A stretch of DNA of 64,000 nucleotides from Thioalkalivibrio sp. XN8. Its GTDB lineage: Bacteria; Pseudomonadota; Gammaproteobacteria; Steroidobacterales; XN24. The notes under the pieces are model-generated. The model ran no database searches and had not been told where the DNA came from. It was given only the letters and a program-made list of their open reading frames with translations. Below, piece after piece: positions 33,966 through 45,481 of the stretch (position 1 is its first letter; every line of letters begins with the position of its first letter). A program made the position numbers and the translations under genes. The stretch covers positions 1 through 64,000 of the forward strand of contig NZ_JAALFH010000011.1 of assembly GCF_011058255.1 (NCBI RefSeq), given 5' to 3'.

Positions 33966-34059
33966 TGGCGGAGAGGGAGGGATTCGAACCCTCGAAGGGG
34001 CGTTTTAACCCCTTACTCCCTTAGCAGGGGAGCGCTTTCGACCACTCAGCCACCTCTCC
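33966..34059 (-). tRNA. tRNA-Ser (anticodon GCT)
   Basis: A 94-nt class II tRNA including encoded CCA (TGG at 33966-33968). Acceptor GGAGAGG (34059-34053) pairs with CCTCTCC; the anticodon arm reads CTCCCCTGCTAAGGGAG, giving GCT; the long variable arm is AAGGGGTTAAAACGCCCCTT; the T-arm contains GGTTCGAATCC. It is the serV equivalent in the csrA-serV-arg order. Confidence 0.95.
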
Positions 34060-34092
34060 GAAATCTTCACCTGCCGGTCGAAGCTGCCAGCA

Positions 34093-34244
34093 AACCCTCG
34101 AAGGGGCTTTATGACCCCTTACTCCCTTAGCAGGGGAGCGCTTTGCTCCGGGCGTCCTGCCCTCCGCCCTGCGGGTCAGCGCCGCTTCGCGGCCCTGACC
34201 AGGATCGCTCCCGGCGATCCTGTCGACCACTCAGCCACCTCTCC
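34093..34244 (-). pseudogene. broken tRNA-Ser(GCT) copy with a 79-nt insertion in the D-loop
   Basis: From 34093 the sequence matches the intact tRNA-Ser at 33966-34059 through variable arm and anticodon arm up to GCGCTTT (34138-34144). Then about 79 nt of unrelated DNA (34145-34223) interrupt the D-loop before the match resumes with CGACCACTCAGCCACCTCTCC (34224-34244). The T-arm and acceptor 3' strand are missing. The insertion holds two hairpins: GGTCAG/CTGACC and CAGGATCG/CGATCCTG. It cannot give a functional tRNA. The 34060-34092 and 34245-34332 flanks show nothing else. Confidence 0.8.
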
Positions 34245-34332
34245 GGCTTGTTCGGCCGGAGCCACGCTCCCGCCGAAAGGCGAAGCATGATACCGAGGGG
34301 TGCTGGACAGGTAAAGGGTACGGGGGGCGGGA

Positions 34333-34545
34333 TCAGGGTTCTTCGTTGCCCTGCTCGGGAGCTGCCTCGCCGCCGGGCGCCTGCTCCTTCTGGATGCGGT
34401 CGTAGATCTCGAGGCGATGCACGGTCACGTCCCGCGGAGCCGTGACGCCCAGGCGAACCTGGTTGCCCTTGACCCCGAGCACGGTCACCTGCACGTCGTC
34501 GCCGATGACGACCGTCTCGCCAACGCGTCTGGTCAGAATCAACAT
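34333..34545 (-). CDS. csrA: carbon storage regulator CsrA
   Basis: The protein has 70 residues. [27 protein letters not shown] at the start and [21 protein letters not shown] at the C-terminal half are canonical; Arg44 in the VHRLEIY segment region and the N-terminal LTRR are the RNA-binding residues. The acidic, Gly/Glu-rich tail (about 53-70) is longer than in E. coli (61 residues). It is a dimeric translational regulator that binds GGA motifs. A short palindrome, CGGACCGGTCCG (about 34560-34571), lies in its leader and contains GGA, so self-control is possible. Confidence 0.95.
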   Translation of the reverse strand: MLILTRRVGETVVIGDDVQVTVLGVKGNQVRLGVTAPRDVTVHRLEIYDRIQKEQAPGGEAAPEQGNEEP

Positions 34546-34688
34546 CTGTTTTCTACTTTTCGGACCGGTCCGGAGGACGAATAAGGGCCAATACTAGTCA
34601 ATTTTGGCCAAATCTACAGTAAGTGGCATTTAGACCCGGTATAAATCACTGTTTTTTCCCGCATAAGGGAAAATTCGCCCACTTCGCA

Positions 34689-35921
34689 TCAATTGGCGGC
34701 GACCGGCGCCTGGTCCAGTCCGAAGGCTTCATGCAGGCTGCGCACGGCGAGCTCCAGGTACTTCTCTTCGATGAGCACCGAGATCTTGATTTCCGAGGTC
34801 GAGACCATGCGCACGTTGACCCCCTCGCGCGCCAGCACCTCGAACATGGTCGTCGCCACGCCGGCATGGCTGCGCATGCCCACGCCCACCACCGAGATCT
34901 TGGCCACGCTGGCGCTGCCGAGCACGTCCCCCGCGCCGATCTCGACCGCCGCAGTACGGGCCAGCTCCATGGCCTGGTCGTATTCCTCCCGCGGCACGCT
35001 GAAGCTGAAATCCACGATCCCGGCCCGCGGCGCGTTCATCACGATCATGTCGACCACGATGTGCGACTCGGACACGCTCCTGAGGACGGCGTAGCCGTTG
35101 CCGGGACGGTCGGGCACGCCGGTGATGGTGACCTGGGCTTCGTTGCGCGAGAACGCGATGCCGGAGACGACGGGTGCTTCCACGTCTGGTTCCTCGTAAC
35201 TGATCAGGGTGCCCTCGCCCACGCCGCTGTTGTGCAGCACGCGCACGGGCACGTTGTACTTGCCGGCGAACTGGACCGAGCGGATCTGCAGCACGCGCGA
35301 TCCGAGGCTGGCCAGCTCGAGCATTTCCTCGAAGGTGACGCGCGCCAGGCGCCGCGCCTGCGGCACCATGCGCGGATCGGTGGTGTAGACGCCGTCCACG
35401 TCGGTGAGGATCTGGCATTCGTCGGCCTTGAGCGCCGCCGCCAGCGCCACGCCGGTGGTGTCCGAACCGCCCCGGCCGAACGTGGTCACCTCGTCGAGGC
35501 TGTCGATGCCCTGGAATCCCGCGACGACGGGGATCACGCCGGCATGCAGCTCCGCCTCGAGGCGCTCGGTCTCGACTTTCTCGATGCGCGCCTTGCAGTG
35601 CACGCTGTCGGTCAGGATCCGGACCTGGTGGCCGAGCAAGGAGCGGGCCGGAAAGCCCAGCTCCCGCAGCGCCATCGCCATCAGCGCGACCGACACCTGT
35701 TCACCCGACGACAGCAGCATGTCCAGCTCGCGGGGGTTGGGCCGGCCGGAAACGGCCATGGCTTTCGCCAGCAGCTCGTCAGTGGTGTCGCCCATGGCCG
35801 AGAGCACGACGGCGACCTCGTGGCCCGCGCGCCGCTGGCGCGCAATGACCTCGGCGGCGGCGCGGATGTGTTCCACCGTCGCCAGCGAGCTGCCCCCGAA
35901 TTTCATCACGTAGCGCGCCAC
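34689..35921 (-). CDS. lysC: aspartate kinase
   Basis: The protein has 410 residues from GTG at 35921. KFGGSS (7-12) is the kinase signature; LSSGEQVS, TTFGRGGSDTTGVALAAAL and DVDGVYTTDPR complete the amino-acid kinase domain. Two ACT domains follow (NEAQVTITGVPDRPG and VAKISVVGVGMRSHAGV), the feedback-sensing part. It phosphorylates aspartate, the first step to lysine, threonine and methionine. Length and plan fit the lysine/threonine-regulated class without homoserine dehydrogenase fusion. In the 143-bp gap to csrA a hairpin TTTTCCC/GGGAAAA (about 34655-34675) may act as its terminator. Confidence 0.94.
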   Translation of the reverse strand: MARYVMKFGGSSLATVEHIRAAAEVIARQRRAGHEVAVVLSAMGDTTDELLAKAMAVSGRPNPRELDMLLSSGEQVSVALMAMALRELGFPARSLLGHQVRILTDSVHCKARIEKVETERLEAELHAGVIPVVAGFQGIDSLDEVTTFGRGGSDTTGVALAAALKADECQILTDVDGVYTTDPRMVPQARRLARVTFEEMLELASLGSRVLQIRSVQFAGKYNVPVRVLHNSGVGEGTLISYEEPDVEAPVVSGIAFSRNEAQVTITGVPDRPGNGYAVLRSVSESHIVVDMIVMNAPRAGIVDFSFSVPREEYDQAMELARTAAVEIGAGDVLGSASVAKISVVGVGMRSHAGVATTMFEVLAREGVNVRMVSTSEIKISVLIEEKYLELAVRSLHEAFGLDQAPVAAN

Positions 35922-35953
35922 GGCGACCCCGCTCCGGTTCCGGCCTCGCCGGC

Positions 35954-38557
<2,604 letters not shown>

Positions 38558-38630
38558 GGCAGTCGGGCCGTCGGCTGGACGGCTGTAGAAAATGTAAGCG
38601 GAACATTGTGCGCCACAGCAGGAGCTGCGG

Positions 38631-39119
38631 CTAGTCCCCGATGGCCGCGCGGATCTGGTCGCCGGTGAAGCCGCGGTACTCGAGGAAGCGCGCCTGGCGC
38701 GCCCGTTCCTTCCACTCTCCCGGCGCCTCGGCGCCGAACCGGCGGCGGCGCGCGTCCCGCGCCAGTTCGTACCAGTCCACGCCCGCCGCCTCCAGCGCGG
38801 CGTCGATCTCATTCTCGGGCAGGCCCTGCTGGGAGAGGTCGCGGCGGATCCGCACCGGGCCCTGGCCACGGCTGACCCGGCTGTTCACCTGCGACTCGGC
38901 GTAGCGCTCGTCGGACTGCAGCCGGCGAGCCGCCAGGCCCGCGAGAACCTCGTCCACCAGCTCCGGGGGGATGCCCCGGGCCCGCAACTTGCGGCCGAGC
39001 TCGACGCGGCTGTGCTCGCGCCGCGCCAGCAGGCGCACCGCCGCGGCCTCGACCGCGGCCGCGGTCCAGTCCTCCGGCTCGCTCGCGGCCGCTGCGTCAG
39101 CCGGCCGTTTCTTCCGCAT
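38631..39119 (-). CDS. recX: RecX regulatory protein
   Basis: The protein has 162 residues. The three-helix repeats of RecX are visible: [51 protein letters not shown] and [21 protein letters not shown], and [20 protein letters not shown] closes it. RecX curbs RecA filament growth. Its start codon lies 23 bp inside the recA reading frame, so the two are made from one message with coupled translation. Confidence 0.93.
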   Translation of the reverse strand: MRKKRPADAAAASEPEDWTAAAVEAAAVRLLARREHSRVELGRKLRARGIPPELVDEVLAGLAARRLQSDERYAESQVNSRVSRGQGPVRIRRDLSQQGLPENEIDAALEAAGVDWYELARDARRRRFGAEAPGEWKERARQARFLEYRGFTGDQIRAAIGD

Positions 39120-40140
39120 CGGCCTCCTGCGCAGCCGCGGCGCCGGCCTTCTTCGGCAGCAGGATGTCGCGCAACCGCGTCTCGATGTCCGCAGCGATCT
39201 CCGGGTTATCGACCAGGTACTGCCGCACGTTGTCCTTGCCCTGCCCGATCCGGTCGCCGTTGTAGCTGTACCAGGAGCCGGACTTCTCGACGATGTTGTG
39301 CGCCACGCCGAGGTCGATGATCTCGCCCTCGCGGCTGATGCCCGTGCCGTAGAGGATTTCGAACTCGGCCTGGCGGAACGGCGGCGCCACCTTGTTCTTC
39401 ACCACCTTCACGCGGGTCTGGTTGCCGATCACCTCGTCGCCCTTCTTCAGGGCGCCGATGCGGCGAATGTCGAGGCGCACCGAAGAGTAGAACTTCAGCG
39501 CGTTGCCGCCCGTGGTGGTCTCCGGACTGCCGAACATCACGCCGATCTTCATGCGGATCTGGTTGATGAAGATCACCATGGCGTTGGTGCGCTTGATGGT
39601 GCCGGTCAGCTTGCGCAGCGCCTGCGACATCAGGCGGGCCTGCAGGCCGACATGCGAGTCGCCCATCTCGCCCTCGATCTCCGCCTTGGGCGTCAGCGCC
39701 GCCACCGAGTCCACCACGATCACATCCACCGCGCCGGAGCGCACCAGCATGTCGGTGATCTCCAGCGCCTGTTCGCCGGTGTCGGGCTGCGAGACCAGCA
39801 GGTCGTCCAGGTTCACGCCGAGCTTCTCGGCATAGGTCGGGTCGAGCGCATGCTCGGCGTCGACGAAGGCCGCCGTGCCGCCCGCCTTCTGCGCCTCGGC
39901 GATGACCTGCAGCGTCAGGGTCGTCTTGCCCGAGGACTCAGGGCCGTAGATCTCGACCACGCGCCCGCGCGGCAGGCCGCCGATGCCCAGCGCCACGTCG
40001 AGACCCAGCGAACCCGTGGACACCACGGGCACGTCGCGCACGATGGCCGAATCGCCCATGCGCATCACGGAGCCCTTGCCAAACTGTTTCTCGATCTGGC
40101 CGAGTGCGGCGGCCAGCGCCTTCTTGCGGTTGTCGTCCAT
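39097..40140 (-). CDS. recA: recombinase RecA
   Basis: The protein has 347 residues from ATG 40140. Walker A is GPESSGKT (66-73), the Walker B region is [12 protein letters not shown], loop 1 is [21 protein letters not shown], loop 2 lies in [30 protein letters not shown], and the C-terminus is acidic and Ala-rich. It drives homologous recombination and the SOS response. The 477-bp gap upstream holds two hairpin elements; no CTGT-N8-ACAG LexA box was seen. Confidence 0.97.
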   Translation of the reverse strand: MDDNRKKALAAALGQIEKQFGKGSVMRMGDSAIVRDVPVVSTGSLGLDVALGIGGLPRGRVVEIYGPESSGKTTLTLQVIAEAQKAGGTAAFVDAEHALDPTYAEKLGVNLDDLLVSQPDTGEQALEITDMLVRSGAVDVIVVDSVAALTPKAEIEGEMGDSHVGLQARLMSQALRKLTGTIKRTNAMVIFINQIRMKIGVMFGSPETTTGGNALKFYSSVRLDIRRIGALKKGDEVIGNQTRVKVVKNKVAPPFRQAEFEILYGTGISREGEIIDLGVAHNIVEKSGSWYSYNGDRIGQGKDNVRQYLVDNPEIAADIETRLRDILLPKKAGAAAAQEADAEETAG

Positions 40141-40291
40141 CGGTATTCGTTCGCTCTCGGGAGGTGGCGTGGAGTGGGGACCGATTATTTCACATCCGGG
40201 CCGGCCCGGCAGCGGCCATTTCGGGGTGCAGCGACCCGATTCGCGCCAGCGCAGCGGCGGCGCTTGACGCCTGACCGCGGCGCCGGACCGC

Positions 40292-40341
40292 GCAAGGCTC
40301 CCTTCGCTCACAAAATTTCAATATCGCTCAGTGAGCCTTGC
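40292..40341. repeat. hairpin with conserved-type loop, minus orientation (copy 3)
   Basis: Arms GCAAGGCTC (40292-40300) and GAGCCTTGC (40333-40341) enclose 32 nt. Read on the minus strand the loop has GAGCGA near the start and GAGCGA near the end, spaced as in the elements at 4532-4604 and 40507-40561. It lies 151 bp upstream of the recA start. GCTCAC/GTGAGC gives an alternative pairing. Confidence 0.6.
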
Positions 40342-40506
40342 ACGTCCCGCCCCCGCTGCCATCAACCACCATCGGTCCACGTTGCGCACCGGAACTCCGC
40401 TGACATCGCCGACGCGTCCGTACGCCGCGGACAAGACCGACGCCTGGCGCGGATATCCGGTGCGCGACTGCCGGCCGGGCCCTGCAACCCGCCAGCGGGG
40501 CCGGGA

Positions 40507-40561
40507 CGTCATGGGCCCGTCGAGCGAGATAAGACTTCCCGAGCGAGAGGGGCCCATGACG
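40507..40561. repeat. hairpin with a conserved 31-nt loop (copy 2)
   Basis: A 12-bp inverted repeat (CGTCATGGGCCC, 40507-40518; GGGCCCATGACG, 40550-40561) encloses exactly 31 nt. The loop shares 22 of 31 positions with that of the element at 4553-4583, including GAGCG, ATAA, TT, CC and AGCGAG. Arms are unrelated. It sits in the gap between recA and thpR together with copy 3; nothing else in 40141-40617 was recognised. Confidence 0.7.
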
Positions 40562-40617
40562 GCGCGGTCTCGCGGTCAGGTCTTGGCTGAGCCATGGCTG
40601 ACAGTCCCGCTTCGCGG

Positions 40618-41130
40618 TCAGGGGTGCCGGTGGACGACGTGGTACACCGGCCCAGTGGGCAAGGTCTCCGAGCGCGCCAGCACGAAACCGTCAATGGGCC
40701 ACGCCACCGGCTGGATCTCGCCCTCCCAGTCGCAGCCGGGGCATTTGCGCAGCACCGTCAGGTGCGGCCGGAACGGCCGCGGGTCAGGCTGGAAACCTAG
40801 GGGCGCCAGCACCGCCCGCAGGTTCTCGGCCAGCGCAGCCGCCGCAGGCGAGGGCTGGCGGCAGCCGAGCCAGGCCGCGCGCGCACCCTTGAAATAGCCG
40901 TGGCGGTCGATCCGCAGCGTGCACGGCTCGAAGGTCACCCGCGCCGCCGCCGCATGCAGCTCGGGCAGGCGGTCCTCCGCCACGCTGCCGAGGAAAGCCA
41001 GGGTGAGGTGGTAATTGCGCTTCGGGACCCGCCGGCCGCGGCAGGCGTCCAGCAGCGGCCGGGCGGCCGCCGCCAGCGCGTCACGAACCTCCGGCCGGGG
41101 CCACAGGGCGTAGAACAGCCGCAGCTTCAA
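40618..41130 (-). CDS. thpR: RNA 2',3'-cyclic phosphodiesterase (2'-5' RNA ligase family)
   Basis: The protein has 170 residues from TTG at 41130, overlapping the pncC stop (TTGA). Two HxTx motifs, HLTLAFLG (about 42-49) and HLTVLRKC (about 121-128), are the catalytic pair of the 2H phosphoesterase fold; LRLFYALWP at the N-terminus and HGYFKGARAAWLG are typical of ThpR. It opens 2',3'-cyclic phosphates on RNA. Coupled translation with pncC is implied by the overlap. Confidence 0.88.
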   Translation of the reverse strand: MKLRLFYALWPRPEVRDALAAAARPLLDACRGRRVPKRNYHLTLAFLGSVAEDRLPELHAAAARVTFEPCTLRIDRHGYFKGARAAWLGCRQPSPAAAALAENLRAVLAPLGFQPDPRPFRPHLTVLRKCPGCDWEGEIQPVAWPIDGFVLARSETLPTGPVYHVVHRHP

Positions 41131-41624
41131 CTCATCGTGATCCCGGTGAGTGCGCGGGCCACGGCCTGGCGGCGGATGCCGTCCCGGTCGCCCTGGTAAT
41201 GCTCGAGCCGCGTCTTCACGCGCACATCCTCGTCGGTGCGGCGCGCCCAGGCGAACCACACGGTGCCGACCGGCTTCTCCTTGGTGCCGCCGGCCGGGCC
41301 GGCGATCCCGCTCACCGCCACCGCGCGGTTGGCTCCGGTCCGCTCGAGCGCCCCGCGCACCATGGCCTGCACGACCGCCTCGCTGACCGCGCCCTCGGCC
41401 CTGATCAGGTCCGCGGGCACCCCCAGCAGCGCCGTCTTCGCCACGTCGGCATAACTGGCGATGCCTGCCAGGAACCACTCGGAGCTGCCCGGGACGTCGG
41501 TGATCGCCTTGGCCACCCAGCCTGCGGTGCAGGACTCGGCGGTGACGAGACGTTCGTCGTGGGCGACCAGCCAGACGCCGACTTCACGCGCGAGCTTCAA
41601 CAGGCGGGAATCGTCAGGAATCAT
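41127..41624 (-). CDS. pncC: nicotinamide-nucleotide amidase (CinA C-terminal domain type)
   Basis: The protein has 165 residues from ATG 41624. It is the stand-alone C-terminal domain of CinA: VTAESCTAGWVAKAITDVPGSS with the catalytic Ser/Thr segment, ASYADVAKTALLGVP, AVSGIAGPAGGTKEKPVGTVWFAW. It removes the amide from NMN to give nicotinate mononucleotide in the pyridine nucleotide salvage. Position next to recA is the conserved cinA/pncC-recA order. Confidence 0.93.
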   Translation of the reverse strand: MIPDDSRLLKLAREVGVWLVAHDERLVTAESCTAGWVAKAITDVPGSSEWFLAGIASYADVAKTALLGVPADLIRAEGAVSEAVVQAMVRGALERTGANRAVAVSGIAGPAGGTKEKPVGTVWFAWARRTDEDVRVKTRLEHYQGDRDGIRRQAVARALTGITMS

Positions 41625-41700
41625 GCCGGCCTCCTCCCTCGGACGGCCTAAGCCTGCCATCAAGCCGGGCCGCGCAAAAGAGGGGGCGAAGAGCAGCTGC

Positions 41701-42651
41701 CTAGGCGCCGCTGCCCGCGGCCGCGGGGACTGGAGCCGCCACGCGATTGCCGCCCGCTTTCTTGGCCAGGCGCAGCGCCTGCGCGGCGCGCTGCAGCACG
41801 GTTTCCGCGCACTCGCCGGGCGCATGTTGCGCCACCCCGAAACTCGCCTGCAGCGGCTCGCGGATGGGCTCGATCTCCACCGCCTGCCAGGCGGTCCGCA
41901 TCCGCTCGGCGATCTCCGCCGCGCCGGCCCGGTCGATCCCGGGCAGCAGCACGATGAACTCCTTGCCGCCGTAGCGCGCCACGCAGTCCGAATCCCGGCT
42001 GGTCTGGCGCAGCAGCGTGCCAAAGGCCACCAGCACCACGTCGCCGACCGGGTGGCCGTAGCGCTCGTTGATGCGCTTGCAGCCGTCGGGATCGGCCGCC
42101 ACCAGGGACAGCACGCTGCCGTCCCGCGCGACCCGCTCGAGCTCGGCCGCCAGCGCCTGCTCGAGGGCGCGGCGGTTGCCCACGGCCGTCAGGCCGTCGG
42201 TCAGCGACAGCCGGCGGATCTCGTCCTCCCGCTGCCGCAGGGTCACGTTGGCCTGTGCCAGCGCATGCTTAGCGTCCGCCGATTCCCGGTTGAGCTCGAG
42301 CATGACGTCGTTCAGGCGTTGCAGCTCCTCGACGTCGTGTTCCGCCAGCAGGTACAACCGGCCCTCCCGGCGCCAGGCGCGTCCGCGCAGCGTCCAGGTG
42401 CGGCCGGAGTGATCGCCAATGGTGAACATGCCCTCGTGGCACGCCCCGTCCGGGCCCGTCGGCTGGTCGCGCAGCCGGGCGAACGCGGGCTGGATGAAAT
42501 ACGCAGCCACGGCCGTCGCCTCGTCTTGCGCCGGATCGAGCCCGAACAGCCGGCGAAAGCCGTCGTTCGCCTCCACCAGCTCGCCGTCGGTCGTGACGAC
42601 AGCGGCAGCGACGGCGCGCGAGCTGGCCAGCTGCGGGGAGATCCAGCTCAT
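41701..42651 (-). CDS. PAS-GGDEF protein with altered active-site motif (GGKEF)
   Basis: The protein has 316 residues from ATG 42651; a GTG at 42702 is possible. Residues about 1-105 form a PAS-like domain (AVVTTDGELVEANDGFRRLFG, GRTWTLRGRAWRREGRLYLL), a coiled coil follows, and the GGDEF domain runs from SLTDGLTAVGNRRALEQ. The active loop is GGKEF at 228-232, Lys replacing the usual Asp/Glu, and the first metal segment is AADPDGCKRIN rather than xxDIDxFKxIN. The RxxD inhibitory site (RDSD) is kept five residues upstream. It may be a receptor for c-di-GMP with poor or no synthesis. Confidence 0.8.
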   Translation of the reverse strand: MSWISPQLASSRAVAAAVVTTDGELVEANDGFRRLFGLDPAQDEATAVAAYFIQPAFARLRDQPTGPDGACHEGMFTIGDHSGRTWTLRGRAWRREGRLYLLAEHDVEELQRLNDVMLELNRESADAKHALAQANVTLRQREDEIRRLSLTDGLTAVGNRRALEQALAAELERVARDGSVLSLVAADPDGCKRINERYGHPVGDVVLVAFGTLLRQTSRDSDCVARYGGKEFIVLLPGIDRAGAAEIAERMRTAWQAVEIEPIREPLQASFGVAQHAPGECAETVLQRAAQALRLAKKAGGNRVAAPVPAAAGSGA

Positions 42652-42862
42652 GCCGAAGTCAGGCGGCCAGCGCCGCGGCGGCCGCGGAATCGCGCCAGGC
42701 ACTCCGGATCGAGTTTCACGATCATCCCTGTCTGCTCCAGGCCGGCCCGAGGGAAAAATGCCGGCGCCTGTCCTCGAGTAAGATGACTAGCTCAACCCGG
42801 GTCGGCACAATACGGGGTTTCCGGCAGGGCCTGCCGCCCCGGGGCCCGGTGGAGAGTGGAGC

Positions 42863-45481
42863 TTGAGCGAGATTTCCGAGCAAAAACAAGCTGATCCGCC
42901 GGAATCGCTGGAAGCGCACACGCCCATGATGCGGCAATTCCTGCGCATCAAGGCCGAGCACCCCGACACCCTGCTGTTCTACCGCATGGGTGACTTCTAC
43001 GAGCTGTTCTACGACGACGCCCGCCGGGCGGCGAAGCTCATCGACATCACCCTGACGACCCGCGGCCAGAGCGCCGGCCAGCCGATCCCCATGGCGGGCG
43101 TGCCGGTCCACAGCGTCGAGGGCTACCTGGCGAAGCTGCTGCGCCAGGGCCAGTCGGTGGCGGTCTGCGAGCAGATCGGCGACCCGGCGACGAGCAAGGG
43201 CCCGGTCGAGCGCCAGGTGGTGCGGGTGGTCACGCCCGGCACGGTGACGGACGAGGGCCTGCTCGAGGAGCGCCAGGAAGTGCTGCTGGGCTGCGTGCAT
43301 CCCGGCGCCGCCGGGATCGGCCTGGCCTGGCTGGACCTGGCCGCCGGGCGCTTCCGGGTCGCCCGGCTGGACGGCCCGGAGGCCCTCGCCGCCGAGCTCG
43401 AGCGGCTGCGGCCGGCGGAACTGCTGGTGGACGAGGAGGCCCGGCTGCCGGCCGCGCTGCGCGACCTGCCCGGGGTGAAGACCCGCCCGCCCTGGCACTT
43501 CGACCTGGACACGGCGACCCGACTGCTGTGCCGCCAGTTCGGCGTCGGTGACCTGGCCGGCTTCGGCTGCGCGGACCTGCCCGAGGCCGTGCAGGCCGCC
43601 GGCTGCCTGCTGCAGTATGTGCTGGACACCCAGCGCAGCGCCCTGCCGCACCTGCGCGGCCTGGCGACCGAGACGCGCGACGAGGCCTTGCTCATGGACG
43701 CGGCCACGCGCCGCAACCTGGAGCTCGACCGCAGCCTCAGCGGCCGCCACGAGCACACCCTGCTCGGCGTGATGGACGAGACCGCGACGCCGATGGGCGG
43801 CCGGCTGCTGCGGCGCTGGCTGAACCGGCCGCTGCGCGACCGCGCGGTGCTCGAGGGGCGGCACGAGGCCGTCGAGCGCCTGCTGCTGGCCGGCGACATC
43901 GCGGCCATCCGGAGCCAGCTGCGCGGCATCGGCGACCTGGAGCGGATCCTTGCGCGCGTGGCCCTGCGCAGCGCCCGCCCGCGCGACCTGGCGGGGCTGC
44001 GCGAGGGCCTGGGCCGCCTGCCGGCGCTGCGCGCGGCACTGGCGGAGGTGGGTGCGCCGCGCCTGGCGGAACTGGCCGCGGAGTGCGGCGAGCACGATGA
44101 AATTCACGGCCTGCTGGTGCGCGCGCTGGTCGAGCAGCCGCCGGTGCTGGTGCGCGACGGCGGCGTGATTGCAGCGGGCTGGGATGCGGAGCTCGACGAA
44201 CTGCGCCAGCTGTCGACCGAGGCCGACGGCTTCCTCGACGCCCTGGAGGCGCGGGAGCGCCAGCGCACCGGGCTGCCTTCGCTCAAGGTCGGCTACAACC
44301 GGGTCCACGGCTACTACCTCGAGATCAGCCGCGCCCAGGCGAAGAATGCGCCCGCCGACTACAGCCGCCGCCAGACGCTGAAGGCCGCCGAGCGCTTCAT
44401 CACGCCCGAGCTGAAGGCGTTCGAGGACAAGGTACTGTCGGCACGGGAGCGCGCGCTGGCGCGGGAGAAGGCGCTGTACGACGACCTCGTGGAAACGCTG
44501 GTGGCGCGACTCGGGCCGCTGCAGCTGATGGCCCAGGCGGTCGCCGAGCTCGACGTGCTGGCCAACCTGGCCGAACGGTCCGAGGCGCTCAACCTGAGCC
44601 GCCCGCGCCTGGTGGCGCAACCGCGGCTGGCCATCAGGGGGGGGCGCCACCTGGTGGTGGAACGCGTCTCGGCGCAGCCGTTCATCCCCAACGACCTGGC
44701 GCTGGACGACCGCCGGCGCATGCTGGTCATCACCGGCCCGAACATGGGCGGCAAATCCACCTACATGCGCCAGGCCGCGCTGATCGTCATCCTCGCGCAT
44801 GCCGGCAGCTTCGTCCCCGCCGAATCCGCCGAGCTCGGGCCCGTGGACCGCATCTTCACCCGCATCGGCGCCTCGGACGACCTGGCGGGCGGGCGCTCGA
44901 CCTTCATGGTGGAAATGACGGAAGCGGCCAATATCCTGAACAACGCCACGGCCCACAGCCTGGTGCTGATGGACGAGATCGGGCGCGGGACCAGCACCTT
45001 CGACGGCCTGTCGCTGGCCTGGGCCTGCGCCCATTACATCGGCGAGCAGCTCGGGGCCTTCACGCTGTTCGCCACGCATTACTTCGAGCTCACGGCGCTG
45101 GCACGGGAGTTGCCGGCCTGCGCCAACGTGCACCTTGACGCCACCGAGCACGAGGGCAGGCTGGTGTTCCTGCACAGCGTGCGCGAGGGCCCGGCGAACC
45201 AGAGCTACGGCCTCCAGGTCGCAGCGCTCGCCGGCGTCCCGCCGGAGGTCATCCGGCGGGCGCGCGGCTACCTGCGCGAACTGGAGCAAGGCCGCGCGAC
45301 GGCGCCGGGGCCGCAGCCCGAGCTGCCGCTGTTCGCGCCGCCGCCAAGGCCCGACCCGGTGGCGCAGCGCCTGCGGCAGCTCGATCCCGACAGTCTCAGC
45401 CCGCGCGAGGCGCTGGCAGTCCTGTACGAACTGAAAGCGCTGGACGGGCGCGACGACAAGGGCGGAGGCCCAGCCAAATGA
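42863..45481 (+). CDS. mutS: DNA mismatch repair protein MutS
   Basis: The protein has 872 residues from TTG at 42863. [34 protein letters not shown] holds the mismatch-contact Phe-x-Glu (FYE). Walker A is [15 protein letters not shown] (about 623-637), Walker B is [16 protein letters not shown], and FATHYFELT is the His switch. The C-terminal tail is present. It recognises mismatches as a dimer with MutL. It shares ATGA with the next gene. Confidence 0.97.
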   Translation: MSEISEQKQADPPESLEAHTPMMRQFLRIKAEHPDTLLFYRMGDFYELFYDDARRAAKLIDITLTTRGQSAGQPIPMAGVPVHSVEGYLAKLLRQGQSVAVCEQIGDPATSKGPVERQVVRVVTPGTVTDEGLLEERQEVLLGCVHPGAAGIGLAWLDLAAGRFRVARLDGPEALAAELERLRPAELLVDEEARLPAALRDLPGVKTRPPWHFDLDTATRLLCRQFGVGDLAGFGCADLPEAVQAAGCLLQYVLDTQRSALPHLRGLATETRDEALLMDAATRRNLELDRSLSGRHEHTLLGVMDETATPMGGRLLRRWLNRPLRDRAVLEGRHEAVERLLLAGDIAAIRSQLRGIGDLERILARVALRSARPRDLAGLREGLGRLPALRAALAEVGAPRLAELAAECGEHDEIHGLLVRALVEQPPVLVRDGGVIAAGWDAELDELRQLSTEADGFLDALEARERQRTGLPSLKVGYNRVHGYYLEISRAQAKNAPADYSRRQTLKAAERFITPELKAFEDKVLSARERALAREKALYDDLVETLVARLGPLQLMAQAVAELDVLANLAERSEALNLSRPRLVAQPRLAIRGGRHLVVERVSAQPFIPNDLALDDRRRMLVITGPNMGGKSTYMRQAALIVILAHAGSFVPAESAELGPVDRIFTRIGASDDLAGGRSTFMVEMTEAANILNNATAHSLVLMDEIGRGTSTFDGLSLAWACAHYIGEQLGAFTLFATHYFELTALARELPACANVHLDATEHEGRLVFLHSVREGPANQSYGLQVAALAGVPPEVIRRARGYLRELEQGRATAPGPQPELPLFAPPPRPDPVAQRLRQLDPDSLSPREALAVLYELKALDGRDDKGGGPAK

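Noticed and set aside
34655-34675. Intrinsic terminator between csrA and lysC
   Set aside because: The TTTTCCC/GGGAAAA stem is short and lacks a clean T-run on either strand, so it is noted only inside the lysC entry.
40141-40617. LexA operator upstream of recA
   Set aside because: No CTGT-N8-ACAG or other palindromic SOS box could be found; the hairpins there belong to the shared-loop family.
42722-45289. An 855-residue minus-strand frame over mutS
   Set aside because: MutS on the plus strand is complete with Walker motifs and mismatch-binding FYE; the antisense frame has none.
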